A DNA stretch of 16,821 nt. Origin: Clostridia bacterium. GTDB taxonomy: Bacteria; Bacillota_A; Clostridia; Oscillospirales; Acutalibacteraceae. Under the pieces are notes generated by a model. That model did not search any database. It was not told the DNA's origin and saw nothing but the letters and a program-made list of their open reading frames with translations. Made by a program: the position numbers and the translations under genes. Of this stretch, positions 7,368-14,324 are shown piece after piece. The stretch is taken from positions 1-16,821 of the forward strand of contig JAFQKE010000027.1 of assembly GCA_017397065.1 (NCBI GenBank), in the 5' to 3' direction. The stretch's first letter is position 1; each line of letters opens with the position of its first letter.

Positions 7368-8651
7368 TTACCTCTTTATTATTTTTGTTTTTGCATTTTT
7401 ATAACAAATTTTTTCAATGATTTCTTTTTGTTGTTCAAAGGGAAGCTCCCACTCCTCTAGGGTATTCTGATTATCAAGCCAATTACAAAGAATGCGTCTG
7501 AAATAATCGTGCCTTACAAAAGAAAGAATACTTCGAGAGTCGGTTGTCATACCTATAAACTGCGATAAGACGCCAAATGACGAAATAGAGGCCAATGTGT
7601 TTTTAATACCCAAAGAATGGTCACACCACCACCAAGCAGGGCCAAGCTGAACCTTTGAGGATACATTATCCTCACAAAAGGAGCCCTGAAGTATTGAAAT
7701 GGGTGACTGATCGCTCATATTGAGAGGGAAAAGTATTGTATCGGGCAAACTGCCTTCGGCCTCTACCTCTCCTAAAAAATCAATGAGCTTTGAAAGCGGA
7801 AAATTATTTGAGGTTGCAGCATAGCCACCTGCAGGGCCTGCAATATCTCTAAGCCTTGTACTTGTTTCTCTTTTTGCACCAATATGTAAAAGTAAAGTCC
7901 AGTTTCTTTTTGAATATTCGGTTGCCAAACGTTTTAGTATTTCAGTACCATTTTCATTTTTTTCAAAAAAATCAGAATCTAAAGAATGGTCTGCAAAATT
8001 ACAACCGGCCGCTGAAAAATCATCTAAAACCACACAAATTGCTTGTAGGTAAGAGTCAGTATTAGTTATTTCTATTCCAGTTTTTGTTTTTAGCTCATAT
8101 AAAAAATTATTATCGGGTGAGAGAAGATTATCTCCCCTGAGTGACGGCACTATATCCTTACCGTTAAAGGGGGTTAAATCATCCAACAGGGTAGCAACCG
8201 GCGATTGATACTCAATATTGAATTGTTTTAAAATATTGACCGCTGAAAACTGAGAAGAGCAAAGTTTTTCGTTAATTTGGCTCCATAAATATTCAGCGCT
8301 ATCTGCTGTAGGTAAATTAGAAATTCCAAACACCTGTGCAAGCTCCATGCGTGACCAATCATAAACGGGATTTCCTGCAAGTAGTGGGAAAATACTGCAG
8401 AAATTAAAAAACTTTTCATATGGTGAAGCGCCGCCTGTGATATAAAATTCGGGTACTCCACAAATACGCATAAGCCGGTGCTTGTATGGGTCAGGCCTTA
8501 ACCAAAGCTCGTATATGTTTTCGTAGCTTTTATTGACCGCCAACTCCGATACCGATATATGATTATGAAAATCAATAATAGGCAACGAGGCGGCTGCTTC
8601 AAAATAAAGCCGCTTAGCATTTTGCGTTTTGAGCAAATAGTTTTTATCCAT
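7368..8651 (-). CDS. uxaC: Uronate (glucuronate) isomerase, first gene of the operon
   Basis: It isomerises D-glucuronate to D-fructuronate (and galacturonate to tagaturonate) in the cytoplasm. The amidohydrolase-superfamily metal motif is IIDFHNHIS (25-33; H29, H31). Further family blocks are LWLRPDPYKHRLMRICGV, NPVYDWSRMEL, AAGCNFADHSLDS, LLLHIGAKRETSTR, GPAWWWCDHS, MTTDSRSILSFVRHDYFRRILCNW and ICYKNA near the C-terminus. The ATG at 8651 is chosen because AAGGAG lies 6 nt upstream and it aligns with other UxaC starts. A longer frame to 8708 would add 19 residues rich in Ile and Met that are encoded by the AT-rich leader and would consume the promoter. At 427 residues it is somewhat shorter than E. 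coli UxaC (470). The usual TTDDP block after the FNVK-like segment is degenerate here (SPVATLLDDLTP), so it is a divergent member; substrate preference is uncertain. Confidence 0.9.
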   Translation of the reverse strand: MDKNYLLKTQNAKRLYFEAAASLPIIDFHNHISVSELAVNKSYENIYELWLRPDPYKHRLMRICGVPEFYITGGASPYEKFFNFCSIFPLLAGNPVYDWSRMELAQVFGISNLPTADSAEYLWSQINEKLCSSQFSAVNILKQFNIEYQSPVATLLDDLTPFNGKDIVPSLRGDNLLSPDNNFLYELKTKTGIEITNTDSYLQAICVVLDDFSAAGCNFADHSLDSDFFEKNENGTEILKRLATEYSKRNWTLLLHIGAKRETSTRLRDIAGPAGGYAATSNNFPLSKLIDFLGEVEAEGSLPDTILFPLNMSDQSPISILQGSFCEDNVSSKVQLGPAWWWCDHSLGIKNTLASISSFGVLSQFIGMTTDSRSILSFVRHDYFRRILCNWLDNQNTLEEWELPFEQQKEIIEKICYKNAKTKIIKR

Positions 8652-8657
8652 ACTTTT

Positions 8658-8663
8658 CTCCTT
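8658..8663 (-). promoter_or_regulatory. Ribosome binding site fixing the uxaC start
   Basis: A perfect AAGGAG on the minus strand sits 6 nt before the ATG at 8651. No comparable site precedes the earlier in-frame ATG at 8708. This decides in favour of the shorter uxaC product. Confidence 0.85.
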
Positions 8664-8697
8664 TTGCATAATCATCATAATTGCTACTACTATAATT

Positions 8698-8726
8698 ATT
8701 ATAATCACAATTCAATCACAAAACAA
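8698..8726 (-). promoter_or_regulatory. Promoter of the uronate operon
   Basis: On the minus strand a perfect -10 TATAAT (8698-8703) lies 17 nt from a poor -35 TTGTTT (8721-8726), giving a leader of about 40 nt before uxaC. A second possible -10, TATAGT, is at 8689-8694; its matching -35 region (8712-8717) would be weak and covered by the direct repeats. Either reading suggests a promoter needing or receiving regulator input. Confidence 0.55.
8703..8721 (-). promoter_or_regulatory. Direct-repeat operator, likely AraC-type site
   Basis: Two identical 8-bp direct repeats, TTGTGATT on the minus strand, occupy 8703-8710 and 8714-8721, an 11-bp period (about one helical turn). Head-to-tail repeats with this spacing suit the two-HTH DNA-binding domain of AraC/XylS proteins, and such a gene starts 93 bp away. 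The site overlaps the operon promoter. Binding by that protein is inferred. Confidence 0.55.
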
Positions 8727-8768
8727 TGACATATACGATGTTTTTTAACACTATTTGCTCATTTTAGA

Positions 8769-8797
8769 TTGACAAAATCAAAAATAAAGTTTAATAT
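8769..8797 (+). promoter_or_regulatory. Promoter of the araC-family gene
   Basis: A consensus -35 TTGACA (8769-8774) and a near-consensus -10 TAATAT (8792-8797) are 17 nt apart. Transcription would begin around 8804, leaving a very short leader in which a GGGTGAT ribosome site (8804-8810) precedes the ATG at 8814. The match suggests steady expression of the regulator, with a divergent layout relative to the uronate operon. Confidence 0.75.
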
Positions 8798-8813
8798 ATA
8801 ATTGGGTGATAAA

Positions 8814-9584
8814 ATGAGAAAAGAATACTTTTTTAATGAGCCTGATTTTAAAGTGAAAAACATAAATATTTTAGAGGTGGCTCGTCCTTCTGGCTTCAAA
8901 CATTTTTTTAAAAGTGGCCGCCCCAAGCACGGGTTTATATACACTGTAAAAGGTGCGATTGAGTACACCTTTTACAGCGGTAAAAAAAGAAATATTACCG
9001 TAAAGGCGGGTGAAGTGGTTTTTATACCTAAGAGCTGCGTTTACAGTAGCATTTATTCAACCGAAGACACCAAGATTAAAATAGTACAGTTTGATATTTC
9101 AGATGGCCAACTACCGCAGTATTTATTAAATCCTACAGTAATTCAGTTGCCAAATATTGCCGAGCTTATAGAAAACTTTTTTAAAAATTTTGATTCACGC
9201 AAAGCGAGCTTTTATTATCCTCATTGTTTTTATAATATGATGTGGCAGATTGACGAAAACTACTTTTCATTACCGCAAAAATTCAAAAGGCTGCAACCTG
9301 CCCTTACCGAAATTACGGAATACTGGAACAAAAATGAAGCCGTTTTATACTACGCCGAACTTTGTGATATGAGCGAAGTAAGCTTTCGCAGATATTTTAA
9401 AGAATTTACAGGTAAATCACCCATAGAATACAGAAATGATATAAGACTTAACAATGCTAAAATACTACTTCAAAGCGGTCAATACACCATTGCAGAAACC
9501 GCCGAGGCTTGTGGATTTTCAAATCTTTCATTTTTCACAAGACTTTTTAAAAAGAAATATGGCCACACCCCTAAAAAAGTGTAG
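8814..9584 (+). CDS. AraC-family transcriptional regulator
   Basis: This is a one-component regulator, probably sensing a sugar or uronate and controlling the divergent uronate operon. The N-terminal half (about 1-130) is a cupin-like sensor: KHGFIYTVKGAIEYTF and VKAGEVVFIPKSCVY fit the AraC-type arm and barrel. The C-terminal part (about 160-256) carries the double helix-turn-helix, with SEVSFRRYFKEFTGKSPIEY as the first and TIAETAEACGFSNLSFFTRL then FKKKYGHTPKK as the second, ending as AraC members usually do. I place the start at the ATG at 8814 (256 residues) because GGGTGAT lies just upstream; a TTG 12 nt earlier is in frame but sits inside that ribosome site. The gene lies 162 bp from uxaC, divergently oriented, with direct repeats between. 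The inducer is not visible; glucuronate or an oligosaccharide is a guess. Confidence 0.92.
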   Translation: MRKEYFFNEPDFKVKNINILEVARPSGFKHFFKSGRPKHGFIYTVKGAIEYTFYSGKKRNITVKAGEVVFIPKSCVYSSIYSTEDTKIKIVQFDISDGQLPQYLLNPTVIQLPNIAELIENFFKNFDSRKASFYYPHCFYNMMWQIDENYFSLPQKFKRLQPALTEITEYWNKNEAVLYYAELCDMSEVSFRRYFKEFTGKSPIEYRNDIRLNNAKILLQSGQYTIAETAEACGFSNLSFFTRLFKKKYGHTPKKV

Positions 9585-9617
9585 CCGCATAAAAAAACTA
9601 ATATTACATATAACGAA

Positions 9618-9656
9618 ACCGCCCTTGGAGAAAATCCAAAGGCGGTGAAAATTTTT
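9618..9656. terminator. Convergent terminator between araC-type gene and pfkA
   Basis: A 12-bp stem pairs 9618-9629 with 9635-9646 around a 5-nt loop. Read on the plus strand it has one C-A mismatch and is followed by an AAAATTTTT tail (9648-9656). Read on the minus strand the mismatch becomes a G-U wobble, so the stem is fully paired. It probably terminates both convergent genes, the araC-type gene ending at 9584 and pfkA ending at 9668. Confidence 0.75.
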
Positions 9657-9667
9657 ACATATTATAT

Positions 9668-10630
9668 TTAACAGGAGATTGCATCTGCAATTCGGTAGGC
9701 CTCAACATCGAAAGTTTTTTTCATTTGAAGTGCCTCGTAAATATCACGATTGATAATCTTACCATTATCATAGCAAATTACACGGTTTCCAATGCCCTTA
9801 GCAAGCAACTCAACAGCAGCGCTACCCATATAGCTTGCCATAACTCTATCACGCACCGTGGGAGTACCTCCACGCTGAACATGACCCAAAATAGTAGCAC
9901 GAGATTCAACACCTGTTGCAGCTTCAATCTCTTTGGCAATTTCTGCAACATTTTTCTCAACGCCCTCAGCAACTACTACAATAAAATGCTCCTTACCGTT
10001 TTTACGGGTAATTTCAATCTTTTTAATTACGCTATCTATCTCGCAAGGAATTTCAGGTACCATAATAGCAACTGCTCCAACTGCAAGACCGGTTTGAAGT
10101 GCAAGATGGCCTGCGTGTCTACCCATAACCTCAACAACGCTGCAACGCTCGTGAGACTGAGTTGTATCACGAAGCTTATCCACCATCTCAACTGCTGTAT
10201 TCATAGCAGTATCAAAACCGATAGTATAATCGGTAGCCGAAATATCATTATCAATTGTTGCAGGAACGCCAACGCAAGGGATTCCTTTTAAAGAAAGGTC
10301 TCTTGCGCCACGGAAAGAACCGTCACCGCCAATAACAACTATACCCTCAATCCCGAATTTCTTGCAGTTTTCAACTGCTTTATCAATACCCTCTTCGGTT
10401 TTGAATTCGGGGCAACGAGCTGTATATAATGCAGTACCGCCACGATGAATTATCTCAGAAACATCTCTTAAACGCATATCAGTAATTTCACCATTGATAA
10501 GTCCATTGTAGCCACGATGAATGCCCTTAACATTCATTCCCTTTGAAATTGCCAGACGAACAACTGCTCTAACAGCAGCATTCATACCGGGAGCATCCCC
10601 ACCACTTGTCAATACACCAATTGTTTTCAC
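9668..10630 (-). CDS. pfkA: 6-phosphofructokinase, ATP-dependent
   Basis: It phosphorylates fructose 6-phosphate to fructose 1,6-bisphosphate, the committed step of glycolysis, as a cytoplasmic tetramer. The 320 residues match bacterial PfkA and the family blocks are intact: TSGGDAPGMNAAVRAVV (8-24), IHRGYNGLI, GGDGSFRGA, PATIDNDI with the catalytic Asp, GFDTA, EVMGRHAGHLAL and GHVQRGGTPT. GGDGS with an Ala rather than Lys before TIDND indicates ATP rather than pyrophosphate as donor. The start is a GTG at 10630, supported by GGAGG 8 nt upstream and by the MKTIGVLTSGG-type N-terminus. It follows dnaE by 78 bp with no convincing terminator between, so co-transcription is likely. The dnaE-pfkA order is a common Firmicute arrangement. 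No pyruvate kinase gene follows here; the convergent regulator gene replaces it. Confidence 0.97.
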   Translation of the reverse strand: MKTIGVLTSGGDAPGMNAAVRAVVRLAISKGMNVKGIHRGYNGLINGEITDMRLRDVSEIIHRGGTALYTARCPEFKTEEGIDKAVENCKKFGIEGIVVIGGDGSFRGARDLSLKGIPCVGVPATIDNDISATDYTIGFDTAMNTAVEMVDKLRDTTQSHERCSVVEVMGRHAGHLALQTGLAVGAVAIMVPEIPCEIDSVIKKIEITRKNGKEHFIVVVAEGVEKNVAEIAKEIEAATGVESRATILGHVQRGGTPTVRDRVMASYMGSAAVELLAKGIGNRVICYDNGKIINRDIYEALQMKKTFDVEAYRIADAISC

Positions 10631-10708
10631 TTATATTACCTCCATTAGCAAAAACAGAAAACTATCCTTGCTTTTTGCATCCTGATTATTCTAGCACATT
10701 AAAATCAA

Positions 10709-13700
10709 TTATTCAACTGCTTTTACGTTTTTTTCTCCCAAAAAATCGCAAATTTTTTGCCATTTTTCACTATTTTCCTTAAAATCTGCAAATTTTGAAG
10801 CTTTAAAACGCTTTTTTGTATCTTCGCAGTATATAATAACCTCTGCGCCGCTGCTACTAAGCTCTGAGTTTATTTTGCCCAAAATTTGTTCATCAAACGT
10901 GGGGATTCTTAAATAAAGTTTTGAATAGCGGCGAGTTTTACCCTCAATTATTTTTGCGGGCTCAAGCGTTTCACAAATAATTTCAGCCGGTCTGTCTTCG
11001 CTTTCGGAAACACGTCCTGTAATATGCACAATTTCACCCGGATTTAAAAAGGCTCTGGATTTAATATGCAGTTTTGGAAAAACGGTGACGCTTATAGCGT
11101 CATACATATCCTCAACCGTTAAAAACGCCATTAAATCTCCCTTTTTTGTGGATTTATTTTTAACCTCATTTATTTGTACAACAAGTGAAACCTTTTCTGA
11201 ATCTTTAATTTCGTGCTCTAAAATCTGTTTTGTGTTTTTTGCACCAACCGCCTCGGCAAAGCCCTTATAAGAATCCAGAGGATGCCCCGAAAGATAAAGC
11301 CCTGTGGATTCTTTTTCAAAATTAAGAATTTCCTTTAAAGGCATCTCGGGAACATTTGGCATAATATGACTTATATCGGTGGTTTTTGTTTCGGTTTCAA
11401 TATCATCAAAAAGTGACATCTGACCACCTGCAGTACGCTCATACTCCTGCTCGGCCGCAATAACAACCAAATCCAGCCCCTGAAGCATCTGCCGACGATT
11501 ATATCCAAAGCTATCCATAGCACCGCTTTTTATAAGTCCCTCCAAAGCACGGCGATTAAAATCCCTACCCTGCATTCTAAGGCAAAAATCATACATAGAA
11601 TCAAATCTTTTTTCTTTTCTAAGCTCTATGATTCTTTTAATAAATCCGGCACCAAGATTTTTGATTGCCAACATTCCAAAGCGGATATTTTTACCCGAAA
11701 CGGTAAAATCAAGATTACTCTCATTAACATCGGGTGGTAAAATTTTTATACCAAGTCTTGCACATTCGGCACTATACTGTGTAACCTTACCGCCAAAAGC
11801 GAGCACGCTGGATAAAAGTGCAGCCATATATTCTCTCGTATAGTGACATTTCAAATAGGCTGTTTGATAGGCAACAACAGTATATGCAGCCGCATGGGAT
11901 TTGTTAAAAGCATAGGAGCTGAAAAGTGCAACATCATCATAAATTTCCTTTGCAATTTCCTCGGGAACACCCCGTGCAACCGCACCCTCGGCAATAATGT
12001 TGCCGTTTTCATCCTTTGCACCATAGATAAAGGTTTCCCTTTCTTTTTTCATAACATCGTGCTTCTTTTTAGACATTGCACGACGAACAATATCTGCCCT
12101 GCCAAGGGAGTATCCGGCAAGACTTCTAAAGATTTGCATAACCTGTTCCTGATAGACTATACAACCATAGGTTATATCTAAAATTGGTTTTAAAAGCTCG
12201 GTTTTATAGGTGATTTTTTGCGGGTTATGTCGGTTATAAATATAGGTTGGAATTGATTTTCTGGGGCCGGGGCGGTAGAGTGATAATATGGCTGTTAAAT
12301 CCTCTAAATTTTCCGGTCCAAAGGAGCGAAGAACGTTTTTCATACCCTCCGATTCAAACTGGAAAACGCCCTCAGTAAAGCCATCTGCCATCATTTTAAT
12401 TGTTTGTTCGTCATCAAGAGGGATATCCTCAACGCTAAAATCAGGCTGATGCTTTTGTATCATCTTTTCGGCATCTGAAATAACGGTTAGATTCCTTAGT
12501 CCCAAAAAATCCATTTTAAGGAGACCGAGTTCCTCAAGCTCGGTCATAGTAAACTGTGTAACAACCGCCTCATCGTTAAGGGCTAACGGCACATATTCAC
12601 TTACAACCTTATCTGCGATAACAACGCCTGCGGCGTGGGTGGAGGCGTGGCGTGGCATACCCTCAATTTTTTTGGACATTTTTAAAAGATTGCGGGTTTC
12701 CTCATCCATATCATAAAGGTTTTTCAAATCGTGCGACTGCTCCATAGCCTTATCTATGGTAATACCAAGCTCATTCGGGATAAGCTTTGCAACCCTATCT
12801 ACCGCATTATAGGGCATACCCATAACTCTACCGACGTCCCTTACCGCCGCTCTGGCAGCCATAGTACCAAAGGTTACTATTTGGGCAACATGGTCGGCAC
12901 CGTATTTTGAGATAACGTAATCTATTACCTCCTGACGGCGTACATAACAAAAATCAACATCAAAATCGGGCATAGATACTCGTTCAGGATTTAAAAATCT
13001 TTCAAAAAGAAGCCCGTATTTTATGGGGTCGATTCCAGTAATTCCAATACAGTATGCAACCAAGCTACCGGCACCCGAGCCTCTTCCGGGACCAACGGGA
13101 ATACCTTTTTTCTTGGCAAAGGCTACGTAGTCCTGCACTATTAAAAAGTAGTCTACAAAGCCCATTTTGTGTATTACTGAAAGCTCATACTCAAGCCGAC
13201 GGGTAACTTCCTCAGAGGGATTTTGACCATAGTAACGATAAAGTCCGCTATAGCTCATTTCACGCAAATATTCCAAGTGATTTTTTTCGCCTATATCAAA
13301 AACCGGTAGCTTTAATTTATGAAATTCAAACTCCACATTACACATATCGGCGATTTTCAAGGTATTAGCAACCGCCTCAGGGATATCGGGGAAAAGAGCT
13401 GACATCTGCTCTCCTGTTTTAAGGTAAAACTCATCTGTTTCAAAGGACATTAAATCCTCATCATCAAGTTTTTTACCGGTACCAATGGCGAGCAAAACAT
13501 TTTGCATCTTACTATCCTGCTTCTCAATATAATGCACATCGTTGGTGCAAACGAGTGGTATACCCGTTTCAAAAGAAATTCTTTTAAGTCCGTTATTAAC
13601 GGTAAGCTGTTCTTTAATACCGTGATTTTGAAGCTCTAAATAAAAATTATCTTTGCCAAAAATCTCTGCAAATTCTAAAGCCGTTTTATAGGCTTTATCA

Positions 13701-14152
13701 TAGTTTCCGTAAAGCAGATAATTAGGAATCTCGCCTGCAATACAAGCCGAAAGGCAGATAAGACCCTCGCTGTGCTTTTTTAAAAGCTCTTTATCTATAC
13801 GAGGTCTTGTATAAAATCCCTCAGTAAAGCCTAATGACACCATTTTTATAAGATTCTGATAGCCCGTAAGATTTTTACAAAGCAAAATTAAATGATGATA
13901 GTTACGGTCGTTTGTTCTGGCCTTATCAAATCGGCTTTCGGGAGCAACATAGACCTCGCACCCGATTATAGGCTTGATTCCTGCCGCTTTTGCCTTTTTA
14001 TAAAATTCCATAACACCGTACATTACACCGTGGTCGGTTATGGCAATGGCCGATTGTCCGGCTGATTTAACCGCATCAAAAAGACGGTCAATTCGTGACG
14101 CTCCGTCTAACAAACTGTATTCGGTATGAAGATGTAAGTGTGCAAAATCCAT
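10709..14152 (-). CDS. dnaE: DNA polymerase III subunit alpha
   Basis: This is a replicative C-family DNA polymerase. At 1147 residues it has full DnaE length. The N-terminal PHP domain starts at HLHLHTEYSLLDG (5-17) and continues through ITDHGVMYG (38-46). The palm has GPGRGSGAGSL (354-364), the catalytic aspartates of PDFDVDF (D396, D398) and the third Asp in KMDFLG (D548). Fingers motifs and the helix-hairpin-helix region follow, then an OB-fold near residues 985-1075 (SLVVQINEVKNKSTKKGDLMAFLTVED). There is no inserted 3'-5' exonuclease, which separates it from PolC; Clostridia usually carry both, and PolC would lie elsewhere. The ATG follows AAGGGGTGAG, and a good promoter lies upstream. 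No frameshift or missing catalytic residue was seen. Confidence 0.97.
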   Translation of the reverse strand: MDFAHLHLHTEYSLLDGASRIDRLFDAVKSAGQSAIAITDHGVMYGVMEFYKKAKAAGIKPIIGCEVYVAPESRFDKARTNDRNYHHLILLCKNLTGYQNLIKMVSLGFTEGFYTRPRIDKELLKKHSEGLICLSACIAGEIPNYLLYGNYDKAYKTALEFAEIFGKDNFYLELQNHGIKEQLTVNNGLKRISFETGIPLVCTNDVHYIEKQDSKMQNVLLAIGTGKKLDDEDLMSFETDEFYLKTGEQMSALFPDIPEAVANTLKIADMCNVEFEFHKLKLPVFDIGEKNHLEYLREMSYSGLYRYYGQNPSEEVTRRLEYELSVIHKMGFVDYFLIVQDYVAFAKKKGIPVGPGRGSGAGSLVAYCIGITGIDPIKYGLLFERFLNPERVSMPDFDVDFCYVRRQEVIDYVISKYGADHVAQIVTFGTMAARAAVRDVGRVMGMPYNAVDRVAKLIPNELGITIDKAMEQSHDLKNLYDMDEETRNLLKMSKKIEGMPRHASTHAAGVVIADKVVSEYVPLALNDEAVVTQFTMTELEELGLLKMDFLGLRNLTVISDAEKMIQKHQPDFSVEDIPLDDEQTIKMMADGFTEGVFQFESEGMKNVLRSFGPENLEDLTAILSLYRPGPRKSIPTYIYNRHNPQKITYKTELLKPILDITYGCIVYQEQVMQIFRSLAGYSLGRADIVRRAMSKKKHDVMKKERETFIYGAKDENGNIIAEGAVARGVPEEIAKEIYDDVALFSSYAFNKSHAAAYTVVAYQTAYLKCHYTREYMAALLSSVLAFGGKVTQYSAECARLGIKILPPDVNESNLDFTVSGKNIRFGMLAIKNLGAGFIKRIIELRKEKRFDSMYDFCLRMQGRDFNRRALEGLIKSGAMDSFGYNRRQMLQGLDLVVIAAEQEYERTAGGQMSLFDDIETETKTTDISHIMPNVPEMPLKEILNFEKESTGLYLSGHPLDSYKGFAEAVGAKNTKQILEHEIKDSEKVSLVVQINEVKNKSTKKGDLMAFLTVEDMYDAISVTVFPKLHIKSRAFLNPGEIVHITGRVSESEDRPAEIICETLEPAKIIEGKTRRYSKLYLRIPTFDEQILGKINSELSSSGAEVIIYCEDTKKRFKASKFADFKENSEKWQKICDFLGEKNVKAVE

Positions 14153-14202
14153 TTGCTCTCACCCCTTATATGACAATCTGATTATTTGGTTATCTAAATA
14201 AT

Positions 14203-14231
14203 AGTATATTACAAAAGTATTTATTTTTCAA
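14203..14231 (-). promoter_or_regulatory. Promoter of dnaE (and probably pfkA)
   Basis: On the minus strand TTGAAA (14226-14231) and TATACT (14203-14208) are separated by 17 nt, a good vegetative promoter. The leader is about 45 nt. It lies downstream of the surface-protein terminator, so dnaE starts its own transcript. Confidence 0.7.
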
Positions 14232-14273
14232 TATTTTTATCAAAGATTAAATAATGTAACAGAGATAAAAATC

Positions 14274-14301
14274 GGCGATGACGGGTAATGCCGTCATCGC
14301 C
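14274..14301 (-). terminator. Terminator of the surface-protein gene
   Basis: A perfect GC-rich 11-bp stem pairs 14274-14284 with 14291-14301 around a 6-nt loop. On the minus strand it is followed by GATTTTTATC. It lies 24 nt past the stop codon of the surface protein and is the strongest hairpin in the window. Confidence 0.85.
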
Positions 14302-14324
14302 TAAGATTTTAAGGTTTTTATGCG

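Noticed and set aside
8652..8708. N-terminal extension of uronate isomerase rich in Ile and Met
   Set aside because: The stretch overlaps the promoter and leader and encodes low-complexity residues from AT-rich DNA; the ATG at 8651 has a perfect ribosome site and matches family N-termini.
9725..10291. 188-codon open frame on the plus strand opposite pfkA
   Set aside because: It is antisense to an intact, fully conserved pfkA, has an Asn/Cys/Ser-rich composition with no recognisable domain, and lacks a ribosome site.
10650..10680. Short AT-rich inverted repeat between dnaE and pfkA as a possible terminator
   Set aside because: Only a 7-bp GCAAAAA/TTTTTGC pairing with a loop of about 17 nt and no T tail in the right place; too weak to claim a transcript end.
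11843..12181. 112-codon open frame opposite dnaE
   Set aside because: It is antisense to conserved polymerase sequence, with no domain or start signal.
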